Assembly (NCBI GenBank): GCA_014529385.2
Contig: CM043964.1
Span: forward strand, 130,292,920 to 130,356,919
Direction: 5' to 3'
Source: Adiantum capillus-veneris
Taxonomy: Eukaryota > Streptophyta > Polypodiopsida > Polypodiales > Pteridaceae
DNA: 64,000 nt
Made by a program: the position numbers and the translations under genes. Positions 47,400-60,170 of the stretch are shown here, in pieces. Below the pieces are notes generated by a model. The model saw nothing but the letters and a program-made list of their open reading frames with translations. It was not told where the DNA came from and made no database searches. Position 1 is the stretch's first letter; the number at the start of each line of letters is the position of its first letter.

Positions 47400-47840
47400 A
47401 TTTTATTTTCTAACGCTGTTGTTGTGGAGATTTTCTCGCACCTCAATGTTAGTTTACATCTTGTTTTTTGCTAACACTGTTGTTGTGAAGCTTTTCTTGA
47501 ACCTCAGTGTTAGTTTACATCTTGTTTTTTGCTAACGTTGTTGTTGTGGAGCTTTGCTCACACCTCAATGTTAGTCTGCAGGTTTAGACACCCGTCCTTG
47601 ACTGTGTTGATTCTCGTGACACACTGCAAGGGGGATTATACTTTAGATGCTTTGTCCTTGACTGCTACTGACCGTCGTGTCGCATTGCAGGGAATAGCTT
47701 AGGTTGTACAATTAGAATTTCCATTCTTGGTTGTTGCTGACCACCGAGTCGCACTGCAGGGAGGAGTTAGCTATCTTAATATATCTTTACTTCCTAGTTG
47801 TTGTTGACCATTGTGTCACACTGTTGGACGATCGGATTTT
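47400..47840. repeat. Two adjacent tandem arrays, ~73 bp x3 and ~70 bp x4
   Basis: The first array (about 47410-47580) has units with GCTAACRCTGTTGTTGTG and CACCTCAATGTTAGTTTACA. The second (about 47590-47830) has units with TTGRCTGYTGYTGACCRYCG and GTCGCACTGCAGGGA. Both are typical of subterminal regions of large DNA transposons. Confidence 0.8.
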
Positions 47841-47891
47841 AAAAAATAGATTCTTCATCTTTGTCAACTTATGGAGAATATAGTACAAACT

Positions 47892-49373
47892 TTATAGCTT
47901 ATCCGTCCCCTCCATCACAGGCACCATGTAATCAATTTCTTCGACATCTGAACATTCCGGATCAATATCTTCCGAGTTCCATTCCATTTTATCATCAGAG
48001 TTGAACTCATTTGCAATTGCTTCGTGTGTTTGAAAGCGCCCGAAGCTTTCTTCTGTGGCACGTGTGGCTAACTTTGTTGGCTTATGCATAAGTCGCATTG
48101 TACAAAAGACATACACCAAGTCCACAGCTTGTTTAGGACTTAATTGATTTCATTTTTTAGTATGCATGAAAGCAAACGAAGACCAACCTGCTGCAGTGTA
48201 GAGAGAACGTAATATGCTGCCGCAAAATGGGTCACACAAAAAATCTATAAATTTTTGGTTCGGGGCTTTGTTCTAAACAAAGTTTAAGAAAATGAATGCT
48301 CTCTTATAAACTTCACCAAGTGGTTTGCATCTAGAAGAGTTTGCTTAATAGAAGGAACTTTCCCAAAGTCCTTTAAGAGAAAATTCAAAGTGTGAGCAAC
48401 ACATGGAACCCATGTAATCTCTGGATAATTTGATTCAATTGCTTTTCCAGCTGCTTTGTAGTTAGATGCATTATCTGTGGCAATGGCAGTCACATTTTTA
48501 GGCCCCCCTGCTCTTTTGATTGAACACTCATATACACCAGCAAGATATCCACTAGTTTTCTCTTTCAGAGATGTATCGATCGCTTCAAGAAAGATGGAAC
48601 CTCTTGGACAAATCAAAATCACATTAATCAATGGTTTCTTTTGACAAATTTTCCATTCATCCAGAGAAATTGTGCATCCATACTGTGGCACATAATCAAG
48701 AGTTGTGCGCTTTAAAATATTCTCTGATGTAGTTTTCACTTTATCTAAATATTTTGTATGCATCTTATTATAATCAGGAACCACAAAACCCTTCTTTGCT
48801 ATGCTCATTAAAGCATCTTTGAAGATAGGATTTCGAATGACATTAAAAGGAATTCCAATGCTTGCGTCCACTTAAGATGGAGTTCAAGCAGCCATTGTTT
48901 CCCAAATGCCTATAGCAAAGTAGGATCACTTGGTGCAGGTTATCATCCAGTCTATGCTTCACTTTGAATTATGTTAGCAGAGCTTCCGGTAGGATTAGAG
49001 CTACAATCCCTAGCAAAGGATGAATGACACCCTCCTTGACCTGAAGCAGGGGTCGAGTGAGGGTTTAGATCATTTTCAAGTGTCATCTTGATGTCCCTAG
49101 CCATAGATGGATCCATCATTTTGGGACCTCCCTTTTTTTGTCCTCAAGATGTGCAACACACTTTGCCTTGAGCGCCCACTTGGGAAATTTTTCTTCAATA
49201 CCTCTTGGGGGGTATTTGCAAGCTAAAACGTTTCCAGGAATTTTGAACACATGTTCTTTTATCCTATGAGCATTTTCGCTAAAATTATGGCCACAGCTCT
49301 TACACCTCACTTTTGATGTAGTCTTTCCACTAACCAATTCATCTACGTAGTTCCACTCGTATCCTTTCACCAT
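47892..49373 (-). pseudogene. hAT transposase with BED finger, internally deleted
   Basis: Transposase of the hAT superfamily. ATG at 49373 opens an 85-codon frame with a BED zinc finger (NYVDELVSGKTTSKVRCKSC, then the HRIKEHVF His pair). After a stop-broken linker, 48871-48284 encodes the DUF659/RNase H-like core: CTISLDEWKICQKKPLINV (first Asp), AIATDNASNYKAAGKAI (second Asp) and WVPCVAHTLNFLLKD (Cys-x2-His). The frame then jumps to the C-terminal dimerisation end (RSLYTAAGWSS, then QAVDLVYVFCTMRLM, 48205-48060), with the third acidic region missing. It ends with an acidic tail at 47892. It is inactive by deletion and stops. It may be cargo of the 13.3-kb element rather than its mover. Confidence 0.75.
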
Positions 49374-50821
49374 CTTCTTAAGATTTGCAAACTCAAATAG
49401 AAATAATTACTAAATACACATCTAAAATTGAACTCGAATACCATTATATTACTTTATTCGTCAACATTTTCAACCTCTTTAAATTATAAATACCAAAAAT
49501 AATTTTCTTTCAAGTGTGAGCTTTCACTTTACACCTGAATCATGATAAATAAATCGCTTAATCTATCTCAATAACTTCCAAGTGTGAGTAAACTCTACAC
49601 CCAAGGGATTCACTCTATATACAAAATGGGATGCCACCTGCGAGTGGACAACTTTCATAAAACCCCTATTTACGACTCATATTAGTGAATTTGTCCCCCT
49701 TTTCTACGCTTATACAACAATCAACAAAAAAACTATCATACCCCTATTTTACATATAAAATTTAGGTTTTGCATGATCTAATTGACTAAAACTAGTCAAA
49801 AACTGCATACCATATAGACTGGTAACATACTAAGGAACCACTTCTATTCATAACTAGATGTATGATTCGATGTACATGATCAACATAAAAATCCTATCAT
49901 GTGCTACCTTGCGCTTGATGATCTCCAAGTCCATTCTAGTGCAATCGATGAGTCTGCCTAAAGACTCACACAGTGCGTCTTCTCTCTCATTGTGTGTGCA
50001 CATGTGCTCTACCACATCCATATACCTCTGGCATCCACTCACCTTAATCATTGTTATAGTCCGGACCTACATCTAGCAAATCTCTCTACATGTATCTTGG
50101 AGGGCTACCTTGTCTGCATCGGAACACACCTGCCATAGTCATTGAAATACATCCTATGTCACTCCTCCTTTATCCACATGTGCTCGCTGATCACTAATTC
50201 TATCTTTGAGACATTCTCAATCCTACTCAAACAATATTGTCACGTGATCCTTACCAATGTTGAAGGTATAACCTTCAACATGTGCATCCCAACAAGCAAC
50301 AATATGTAATGTAAATGGTAATATTGTGTAAGTTTTTTTGGGTACATTAAGTTCTCCCTTACGTAAATTTTAGGTTTAATTAAAATACCCTTTGTATAAA
50401 TAAATATCATTGATCATCTTTTTGAAAAAAACTCTAATATAAATAGTATCTATTCCATATAAGCATATATCCCAAGAAATAAGAGTATGAAACAACCACA
50501 AATTGCAACAAGTGACATTCAAGCTCAATATTACTTGTAAATACTTGAAACATAAAATAGATAACAAACCAACATATTTAATTGGACGAAATTAGGAAAA
50601 CCTGCAACAAGTACACATGATGTATGCCACCCTTATAGATTTGTAGATCAAGAACTAAAGAATCAGGAATAGTCATATCTAGGTATGTGCGAGTTTGTTT
50701 GTGATAAAACTAGCCAGTCAAGGAAACAAATGAGCCTTAGAATGAAGACCGCCTTTGTAACATACTTGGACACTCCAAGCCAAAGATCTAATGCAACACA
50801 CTTGAGGTACACCAAAATAGC

Positions 50822-50825
<4 letters not shown>
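49374..50825. other. AT-rich stretch inside the 13.3-kb element
   Basis: No gene motif. About 49490-49640 holds two units (TTCCAAGTGTGAGTAAACTC, then ACACC) of the same repeat that forms the array at 59.7-60.2 kb. Confidence 0.5.

Positions 50826-50893
<68 letters not shown>
50826..50893. repeat. (GA)n microsatellite
   Basis: A GA run of about 68 bases. Frames through it on either strand are Arg-Glu or Ser-Leu repeats and not coding. Confidence 0.95.
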
Positions 50894-50895
<2 letters not shown>

Positions 50896-53800
50896 GAGAG
50901 TCAACACGGCATGACGTAATTCCGCACCTAGATGCAATGGCCCTAAATACTGGCACCCCTCCCTGGTGTTTCTTTATTATTACTTTGAACAAGTACAATG
51001 TTCGACGGTCCTCTCTCTCAACAATGCTCTCTGGCAATCTACTAAGGGTAGAGGCCCTTGCACACTTATAAAGGCCCTAGGCCTGTCCAAAAGCATGAAA
51101 AGTATAGTGCCCAAAAGCTCTTGTGTCCAAAATCATGCACCCCATGGGTTGTCCGTACGGAATGCCACATCATCATCTATCAACACAAAATGTGTCGGGA
51201 TTTGTGGTCCAGGCCGTATGCTACCACATCATCATGCTCTACACGATTTGAGGGCACTTCTTTTTTTTAAAAGGGTTATACCCCTCGGTCGGGTTCCATA
51301 AGTTGGGTACAACTTTATAAACTCATAGGGTCACTTATTACAAAGGTTGGGTAACATTATTCAAAATTTTATTCTAATGTTGCAACACCAAAAAGAATGG
51401 CCATGTCGTTCTAATGTTTAGCACCATAAAGAAAATCAGACCATGTCAAACCTTTTGTGGCCGATTTTGTTGGGAGTACCAATGCAAGCCCCACCTGGAT
51501 CTCAAGATGGATTTCCTTTTTTTAAATACTGAGATAGCCCACTCATAAGCAAAGCGCCTGCTCATAATCAAAGCGACAACATGTATAGACTCTACCTTAT
51601 CCACTATACTAGGGAAGTGAATAGGTATAATCCATTTGCAACCCATCTACAGAAGCTTCCTACTCGAACAAGAACATCCTTTGATATGTGCCTTGATCCA
51701 GTTTTCCTTTCAGGGCCACTCCATTGCCAAGCCAACTGCCAGCCACCTCCTCCAATACATGATCTCCTGAATGAATCCACAAAACTTCCATGCTCGAGTG
51801 CTATTCTAGGGGGAATAGCTTGATGTTAAACCTCCTTAACATCTCTAGAAGATTTCCTAGACACATAACTTACCAAAGAGTTCACTATGTGTAGATCTGA
51901 TTCCTCCCAATGACCATTGCTATGTCATGAAAGTAGAGGGCTTTTCATAGCCCTCTATCTATCCCCATCCTCAAAGTAGTAGCCGCTGACCTCATTTTGC
52001 CTCCATATGCTTATAAACGTGGCTATACATGCTCTCTTCATCATCTTTCTCAAAAGCAAAGCCTCAAATTTCTAATTATAAACGTGGCTATACATTCTAC
52101 CAAATCCATGATAGTGTTCTGTAGATGCTCCTTTGAAGCTTCACATTAAAGTGACCATTGGATCTATTAGAGATGTACTCCCTAGTTGCGGAGTTTCTTG
52201 ATGGATTAGGCTTGAAGGCCAAGAAAGAAATCTCGTGAGCCAGTTACAATGAAGATGGGCTTTGCAATCCATGCACTCCCATCTTCAAGAGTAAAAAGCT
52301 TTATGTGGCTATCCTATCTACTAGCAATCGCATTGTCTAGGTCACCCACATGAAATCAACAGGATGAATAGTATATTCTTCCCAAGTTGGAGCTTCTCCC
52401 ACACCCAAGCCCTCTGCTAATAGAGCCATTTCTCTTTAAAGCAGACACAACTTCTCAAAATGTTAACAATCATGGTCTCTAATGAGGAGCATTTAATCTA
52501 CTTCATGCCCGTGAGAAATTAGCGCAAGCATCACTAATAAATTGAGCAATAAGGTCTATGAGCTTGTCACTACAAGCTATTCTAAAGCTTGCTGATTTGA
52601 CATGCTTTTGGCCTACCAATCCACTTGTCCTCCACAACACACTAAATGTGCTTTTGAACATTCAAAACATTTGGATCCTCAAGGGGCATCCTATGTTGAA
52701 CTTGAGCTATTTCCAACCTGACGTAATACAGGGGCAATGTGCAAGTACCAATGTCCAGTTGTGAGAAGCTACATGCACAACAAAAAAAGAGATGCACACC
52801 TTTTGATGTTTCACATAACCATACATTTGCTAAGCTCATTAGTGTCTGGAACCCTAGAATTGGGTACGCGGCCATACTCACAAGCTTCAAAAGTACTAAA
52901 TTGTGCTACTTATAATCGATAATAAACTAGTTACCTTATAAGATCCACATCAAGTGCAATTTCAAATGGAGAACATGTGGCTACAATGAAGCCGTTACTT
53001 GATACATCCATGCAAAAAGAGCACCCAAGCAAAGAAACATCACAATCCCCAAATGACTTGCTACAAATACAAATTGACAACTCAATCAACTTGAGAGAGC
53101 TAACCTTATGACAATCCTTAAAATCTTTTCAAGGAGTGGCTTATGTGCCACTATCACTAGAAGACTCCTGCAAAATGCAAAACCAACAAAATAAGGTGAT
53201 GTAAATGCTCAGCTATATTAGATAGGCAAAATTGTCTTATTTTGCATCTGCAATAAATATACAAAGTAAGAACATATTGTTGACTTAAAAGTAATAAGTT
53301 TTTCTACAGGAAGTTAGTGCATGTTGCATCAACAACTGAATAATTGCATGGCACTCATCATAACCTGGAACTCTCACCACAAGCATGGGAGTTATGAGGC
53401 CAAGCATCTCCAACACACTGCTTACTGCTTGCTCAAATCTTTCACAATCCATAGCTAGGTGCCGCTTTTGGTTTATTTGGTCTTTAATGTCCACATCATT
53501 GTTATCTATCTCACTGGGCCCCAAGGTGAAATGAGAGATCTTAGCAACAATTAAAAGCATGACCCTTTGCAAAAGAAGATAAATGATTCATAACTTTGCA
53601 AAAAACTCCAACTCACTTGATCATTGGTAGCACTCCTCCATGAGTACCTCAGCCTCCTTTAAGATACTTGTCACAAAACATGCACACGTGTTCAATGGAG
53701 AGCAAGCCTACTTGCTTTGAGCCTACGTTTCTAACTGGACATGAAAGAGCTATAGAAAATCTCAAATAATCCCTCACCACACATGTTCTATGGATTCAAT

Positions 53801-53938
53801 TCACAAACATCATCCACATCATTAATCTTGGTGTCACACGTATTTGAAAGATCTGCTATTATCGAAGGGCCACCACCACCATCAACATCAATCTTTGCAT
53901 GAACATAGTCATTTTTACTCCATGAATCAATTGTGCAG
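50894..53938. other. 3-kb stretch with no recognised gene
   Basis: Only short frames are present, none with a motif I can name. The minus frame 53572-53285 (95 codons) has an ordered look (MDCERFEQAVSSVLEMLGL) and may be an exon of captured host DNA. A 20-base direct repeat TTATAAACGTGGCTATACAT occurs twice about 63 bases apart (52011 and 52077). Confidence 0.4.
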
Positions 53939-54606
53939 TTACTTTCTCCATGAACTTTCAATATCGGTGTCCCAAGGCTTGTCGACCCCGTTGCTGACTT
54001 CTACATCATCGACCAAAATTTCATCCTCTTTACCATAATCATGGAGATAAGCTAAAACATTCTCATTCATAACAAGCTGATGCTGGCCGTCTTTACCAAT
54101 CACGTCTTGCATTGTGTGGTCATGGCCATTGACATAAGCTGAAATGTTAACGCCCTTATCACCCAAATTCACATTGGTAGCGAGGCTAACAACCATATCA
54201 TGCACATTGTTGATTTGATGCGAATCAGAAGCAGAAACATTTATGGCATACTGAGTATTTAAATGTCCATTAGTAGGAAGATAGTCCATTGATGCACTAT
54301 CATCATCCTGACCTAATAATTCCCCAAGAATATTGTCAGCAAATCTTGAAATGTACTGACTATTACCTGTAACATCCGCTACAAATTCTCACTTTCCGTC
54401 GTATAATTGCCAGCTAGATAGAGTGTTGCCAAAGCTTGATCCACATGCATTGCACCCTTCAGTTCACCCTCATAATTGGCTGGCTCCCTGAATGCCTCAT
54501 GTTGCTGATCCTCTCTTTCCAATGCTCGGTCACAAGGTTGTTTCTCTTCTTGATCGACACATGACTGCTCTAAACTAGCCCACTTCACGGGTTCCTGATT
54601 TGTCAA
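53939..54606 (-). pseudogene. Acidic exon-like frames of unknown family
   Basis: Minus frames 54606-54379 (75 codons: VKWASLEQSCVDQEEKQPCD) and about 54363-53939 (ISRFADNILGELLGQDDDSA, a run rich in Asn, Asp and His, ending KPWDTDIESSWRK). A GT at a CAG|GTAATAG site lies between them. They read like pieces of one acidic, low-complexity nuclear protein, possibly host exons captured by the element. I do not recognise the family. Confidence 0.3.
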
Positions 54607-54924
54607 TGATTGATCGGCATCAGCCCAGTTAGCATTAACATATTGCTAAAAGAGGTATGTCATTCCGCCTTTGCAAGAGAGCTTGAAAATGCTTGAAGTG
54701 CATGACAATGCGCCATATTGGACACATATTTGGACATACCCATGTCCCTCTCCATACCTTCCCACATATAAAGAAAGCGATTTTGGCATAAGAAAAATTA
54801 TGACAGCCATAATCTTCTTGGAGACATGACCAATACACATATCTCAGTGTCGCTGACATTACAAGAAAACATACTCATCATCAGCAGGTTTTTGTACACA
54901 TGAAGTTGGCGATGCACTGATCAC

Positions 54925-55271
54925 CTTCAAAAAAATTTGCACCCCCTCCAATGAAATCCATAGCTCGTGTGTTTGAGGCACCAAACTTGCAAGAATCATA
55001 AAGCTGCAAACCATACTCCTCTGTCACGAAAAAGCCTATCCCCATGATAGCTGCATTGTCTGAACCCTGCAATTATGGAAATCCTTGATTGGTTGTCTCC
55101 GTATGGTGATATTTCAATGGGTAGCAATTACCATATGACAAAAAATAATCTTACGAGCAAAAGATAGTACGTCTGTTACTGACGTCACACTGATAAAAAG
55201 TCTTTGATTTGGAGAGCAAAAGAGCTCATAGAAAAGGTTCAAAAAATTGCATAAGCAAGCAGGGCAACCAA
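54925..55271 (-). pseudogene. NPC1: Captured NPC1-like gene fragment, two exons
   Basis: NPC1 proteins are membrane sterol transporters whose lumenal N-terminal domain binds sterol. Two exon-like pieces fit that domain in order. The 55271-55171 piece encodes VGCPACLCNFLNLFYELFCS followed by PNQRLFISVTSVTD, the Cys-rich part of the N-terminal domain. The 55066-54925 piece encodes GIGFFVTEEYGLQLYDSCK followed by FGASNTRAMDFIGGGA, the next part of the same domain. Both have splice-like edges (AG before, GT after), and the 104 bases between them look like an intron. Changes such as Cys to Tyr in FYEL, and the lack of any upstream or downstream NPC1 exon nearby, show a fragment. It lies in the middle of the 13.3-kb element, as expected for captured host DNA. 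Confidence 0.75.
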
Positions 55272-55399
55272 CTGCTGCTTGTTGGTGGAACCTACAACCG
55301 CTCCCCCAGTGACACTCTTTTGAGCCCCCTTTGCTTCTTCTTCTGTGCCCTTCTGTTGTTGCTCTCACCCGCATACACCTCACTCATGTAGGCCTCTGT

Positions 55400-57200
55400 G
55401 GTGACGAATAAAATGTGATGAAAACAAGACAGACAACGAGGGTATCAAGATGCTGCGAGGTATGTTTGTTATGATTGCCAAAAAAAAGACAGAATCTCCA
55501 TGATGCTCTCTATGAAGCCCGTCCAGAGGAAGGGCTGGAGGGGGATATGTAGGGGAGGCAGAGGGGAAGCATAGGTCACATAGCTACAAGGTGGGAGAGG
55601 AAAAAAGGAGAGAAGCAATGCGGAGGACTTCTATTGATTACCTCTATCAATTACCCACATTTCTGGAAATTTGAAAAATTGCTTGGAAAGAACGAAGACT
55701 AGTAGTAGGGGCATGTGAAAGGGAACTACTTATTTTAGCCAATCAATTAAGGCAAATATTTCTTTTGCCTTGGTAAAGATGGTTAGGGAGTATTCTCCTC
55801 CCCTATTGGGGGGGGGTGGTTCCCACGGTTACCCCTCGAGGGTGTAATGTACAGCAATGTATGGTTGTAAATATATGATATGTGTATAGTTTCTCCCTAC
55901 TACCTTCCCTGCGCTGATGGTAAAAAAAAAAGATGGTTAGGGGGTACCCAATCCTATTAAAGAAAAAACTACAAAGAATCAAAGGAGATATGATGCGGGC
56001 AATGCGGTAGTCATAGACCCATGGGGGAGGTAAGGCAAAGCAGGCAGATGGCATAGTGGGAAGGCCACGTCTAGGAGGACACAGGCTGCAGGAGGGTGCA
56101 GGCTGACATCGCACAAAGCTAGTAGCGAGGTCAGGGTCAACGTGTCATTTTTTAATAAAAATGAGCGTTGCAATTCACAGCTACGCTGGTTTGCTCGCCT
56201 GGTTACGGGTCTTCCCAAGAGCGAAGTGCAGGCGGTTGGGTGATCAAATCTTTAGTTTCCCTTTTGAATGGTAGGCATCTCGAGTTAGGAGCCTAGGAGG
56301 TGAGCCTTCGGTCAAAGGAATCTAAGAAACTAATGAAAAAACTATCATAGTGAGCCAATAGGGGGTACCCAATCATATAAAATCAAAAATAACAAGAGAA
56401 TCAAGCAAGATACGTGCAGAGGGGAAAAAGCGTCGGGTGGAGCAAACCAGGAAAGTGCGTAGTGCAGCAGACAGGCATGGGAGAGGCAACGTGCAAATAG
56501 CAATTGCATGCAGAGATAGGACGATGAGGCGCTAAGGCAAACATATTATATCTCTATTTTAATAAAAGGGGAGGGACAGCAATGTCATGTGCCCGCCACA
56601 GTGGTTACGGGAGCTCCTTTCGGAGGTGATCTTTCATAGGTGAGGGGTTCGATTCCTGAATCCTTTTGTAAAGGTCGTGAATCCTTCAAACGAGAGAAAC
56701 AAAATCTTGGAGAATCTATGAGAGTAATTGAATATAATACACAGAGAGCCAGTAGTAGCCTTTTGAGCGAGTAGTAGGTTACAACCTTTGAGAAATTGTA
56801 AGTCCTGTTGAGACTCCATTGAACCTCAACATGACTGCGAGCGAGGCTTGTAACAACATGTGGCAGTTCACACTATGTGGACAACAATTCAAATTTTAAT
56901 TCCGAAAAATCCCTCCAATGAATTATTGCTGGCCAATTGGTTAAATTTCTTAGCTTAGGATTGCTGTGTCACAATAGATCAACATTGCTCCGCGATCAGC
57001 GTTGAAAAGCTCTTTTTTTTTTTTGGTTTTCCATGGTGCTAGTGCCACCCATATGTCTGTGGGTCTGGAAAAGCATCTCTCCACTTAAGCATATGAGGCA
57101 ATGCCATGACGGATGCACAACCCTTCCTGTTTTTGTTTTTCTTGTAGTCAGAATCCCCTCAAGTGTAGATGGAATTGGAGTGCCTACAAACAAGGAAACT
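55400..57200. other. Stretch with SINE-like pieces, no gene
   Basis: No coding motif. GGGGGTACCCAATC occurs twice (about 55941 and 56352), each followed by an A-rich run. A tRNA-like piece (GCTCGCCTGGTTACGGGT, then GGTTGGGTGATCAAATC) lies at about 56193-56250. Confidence 0.45.
56588..56665 (+). repeat. SINE-like unit with A and B boxes
   Basis: GCCACAGTGGTTACGGGAG (A-box-like, about 56595-56613) is followed by an exact B box GGTTCGATTCC (56646-56656). The unit does not close into a tRNA cloverleaf. It fits a tRNA-derived SINE head. Confidence 0.55.
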
Positions 57201-57212
57201 TAATTACTGTAG

Positions 57213-57461
57213 TCAGAGGAGGTGTCCAATGGGTGGCTTGGGGCTCTTGTTGATTGGTAGAACACCATAGGCGGCTTTGCCCTCTCGGGCAATGGCTTTT
57301 GTGTAATTATAAGGGAGGTTAGGTCGTATAAAGAGTGGAGTTGATGTTGAGAGGTCAAGGCTAGAGAGACATGGGGCTTCACCCTTGGGTAGCGCTAGAT
57401 CCAAAACAGGAAGATATGAGTTGAGTCTCGCTATCAAGAAGTCTGTCGTAGCTGCACACAT
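57213..57461 (-). pseudogene. Exon-like frame of unknown family
   Basis: An 82-codon minus frame with an ordered, low-repeat composition (LNSYLPVLDLALPKGEAPCL, then RPNLPYNYTKAIAREGKAAY and VLPINKSPKPPIGH). It lies inside the 13.3-kb element and may be another captured host exon. I cannot assign it. Confidence 0.3.
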
Positions 57462-57802
57462 CGAGTCGGACTTGAATACAAGAAGTTGGATGACAAAAAT
57501 GAATTTATATTTTTGGGAGACATTAGGAGAAACCTATTTAGGTAGACTGCTTCCAAAATAAAAAACAGGTGATAGGGAGAATTTCCATTTATGTAGAGTG
57601 ATTCTTTCAAATAAAAAGGGGTGATAGAGAGAATGTGCACAAGTTCTATTTCATGCATGATGGGGGGCGGGAACTTATGAATTGAGAGAGACTATCAGCT
57701 TGCAACATGCGGCATCAAGAGAGCTGGCGGTTTGGGACTTACAGTTTGCATGTGGATGGGCGGTTTGGAACTTTATGGAAGTCCCCAAACGGACTTCCAA
57801 AT

Positions 57803-57807
<5 letters not shown>

Positions 57808-57874
<67 letters not shown>

Positions 57875-57915
57875 CCTCTTTGTTCACTATGGCATGCAGC
57901 TCACAAAGCACGAAG

Positions 57916-57995
<80 letters not shown>

Positions 57996-58050
57996 CTCTC
58001 TTATATTACATTTTAATAATGTACATCTATGTATTTTTTATTACAGAGCA

Positions 58051-58126
<76 letters not shown>
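57808..58126. repeat. Three long (CT)n tracts
   Basis: CT runs at about 57809-57871, 57919-57989 and 58054-58126, separated by 47 and 64 bases of unique sequence. Long Ser-Leu frames through them are artefacts. Confidence 0.95.
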
Positions 58127-58588
58127 GAGTGATGGACCCAAAACTCCATTGAAGCTTGTTGGCTAGGGATGGATGAGAAAGGGTTGCAGGGCAGGGCGAG
58201 GCACCATTGAAGGCTGTTGGCCGAGGATGGGTTTATCTTGTCAAGGATGGTGCGAGCACGGGCTGCAGGATAGGGAGATGTTTTTGTGCCCACATAGACT
58301 TTGGGGGGGAGATAATATTCGGGGGGAACTTCAAACTTAAGGGATTTTTTCAATAGTTATGCAAGTATGTATGTAGAATGAACCATGAGATCTCTCGTTC
58401 AATGATGTGTGGGATACACTCCATTTGGAAAATCGACAAACAAAGCTCTTTCAACCCACGTGAGAAGAGGGGTGACGATGACGACTATTTTGCCTACTTG
58501 TGTGTTATCTAAAAGTGATCATGCAGTTTGCCATGTCACTTGCAAAAAAGGAACACTTCACAAAGGCCCCCCGGTGGCAAGCCAAAAA

Positions 58589-58665
<77 letters not shown>

Positions 58666-59600
58666 TGAATTTGTGATTTTGCAGGTGACTAGACCTTGTT
58701 AAATACACAATGTGCTACATTTTCATAGCCGCAAGGCATAAGGTGGTGCAAACCACAAAAAATACACCTCAGTCAAAGCGGTTCCATTCCCAACACATGC
58801 TGGTGTATATTCAAAAGAAATTTAATACTTGAAAGAAAGAAGAGAAAGATAAGAACCTTGGATGCACTTAATTAACTACATCCACATGAAAATCACACAA
58901 AATTGGAGGGATTGTCAAGCTTGAAATCTATGAAGACCATATACACGAGTAGTTGAGGAGCAAATACTCTTCTGAAGCAGAAAGGAGAGGAGGACTTTGA
59001 CTCCGACTCCCATCCTTGAGGAGAGGTAGCTCTCTATTACTTGCCATTGACTTCTCTTCTCATGTCATGCAATGATGCCAGGGCAGCCAAGCTCGCCAAA
59101 CTTGACTAATGTCCCTTCTGTAGGACTTGCAAGGTTGGAGCCATGCAGGCCATCCTCCTCTCTCTCTCTATGATTGTGTGTGTGTGTCTCTCTCTCTCTC
59201 TAAAATTATTTTGAAGTATAGTTCAAGTTAACTCTCTCCATAGTTCTAAGTATTTTGAAATTGAAAAACTCCTTCTACAAGCAAAAGCCAAAAAAATTTA
59301 AACCCCTTCTATAAAACAAATTTTGTAAATGAACATTAAATAGAATACCCTTATATCATTTGCATGTGCTATCTTACATATTTCTAAATGGACGTTTGAG
59401 GTTCTTGCATGTATCTTTGTGGCTATTGACTCACAAGTTTGAGGGTAGACTCTTTTGGAAAGCCATAATTTTGAAACAAAATAACTTTCTCTCATTTTCC
59501 CCTCCCCCCCTCCAAAAAGAATAAATATGATACCCCCTCGCTTATTTTTAAGCTTGGGAGATACATTATTTGGGGCCTACTCCTAACTTATACGCTTATG
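58127..59600. other. No gene; compound (GT)n-(GA)n tract
   Basis: (GT)n then (GA)n at about 58589-58661. A ~65-base imperfect tandem pair (GTTGGCTAGGGATGG / GTTGGCCGAGGATGG) lies at about 58159-58285. No coding motif. Confidence 0.5.
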
Positions 59601-59610
59601 TGACCTATGA

Positions 59611-59612
59611 AC

Positions 59613-59648
<36 letters not shown>
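59611..59648. repeat. Poly(C) tract of about 38 bases
   Basis: An uninterrupted C run. G-rich on the other strand, it could form quadruplex structures and is prone to length error in sequencing. Confidence 0.95.
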
Positions 59649-59679
59649 TTACGTGGTTCGATAAGTTCTCCATGGTGAA

Positions 59680-60170
59680 TCCCCCATGACTCTACACAAA
59701 GCAAGATATCTTTAAAAAACCTATCTAAATTACCTCCAAGTGTGACTGTAACTTTACACATGGCAAACAATTAAAATTCACTACATCTCTAAATCTCTTC
59801 TAGGTGTGAGAATACCTCTACACAAAGAGAGAGATTATTATTTAATCTACCTAAATTTTTTGTAGTGTGAGTATTACTCTTCACATGATAGACAATCATT
59901 AGATAAATCTAACTTAAGTTACTTCCAGGTGTGAACATAGTTCAACACACAACAAGTAACTCTTAGCTTTAACTTTCTAACTAAAGTTACTTCTAAGTGT
60001 GAACATAGTTCAACACAAAGCAAATAATTGCTAACTTTAACTATCTTAAATCACCTCCAAGTGTGAGTTTTTCTACACAAGGCAAGTAATCATTAACTAT
60101 CTTACTTAATTTACCTCCCAGTGTAAGATAAACTTCACACAAAGCAGATAACTCAAAACTCCAAAGGCTA
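59680..60170. repeat. Subterminal tandem array, ~60-66-bp units
   Basis: About eight diverged units built on TTACYTCCAAGTGTGAG, CTACACAAAGCAA and TAATCATTAACT. It lies about 300 bases from the right end of the 13.3-kb element. Two further units occur at 49.5-49.64 kb. Confidence 0.8.

Noticed and set aside
47892-49373. hAT transposase as the mover of the 13.3-kb element
   Set aside because: hAT elements make 8-bp duplications, while this insertion has 10 bp, and taking 8 bp would leave asymmetric ends. Kept as likely cargo.
57682-58152. Three overlapping plus frames above 90 codons
   Set aside because: They run through three CT tracts. The unique parts between are too short to be a gene.
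58730-58810. Weak likeness to the Gypsy 3 LTR (GTCAAAGCGG...CCAACACATGC)
   Set aside because: Only about 60-80 bases with many differences; not enough to call another LTR copy.
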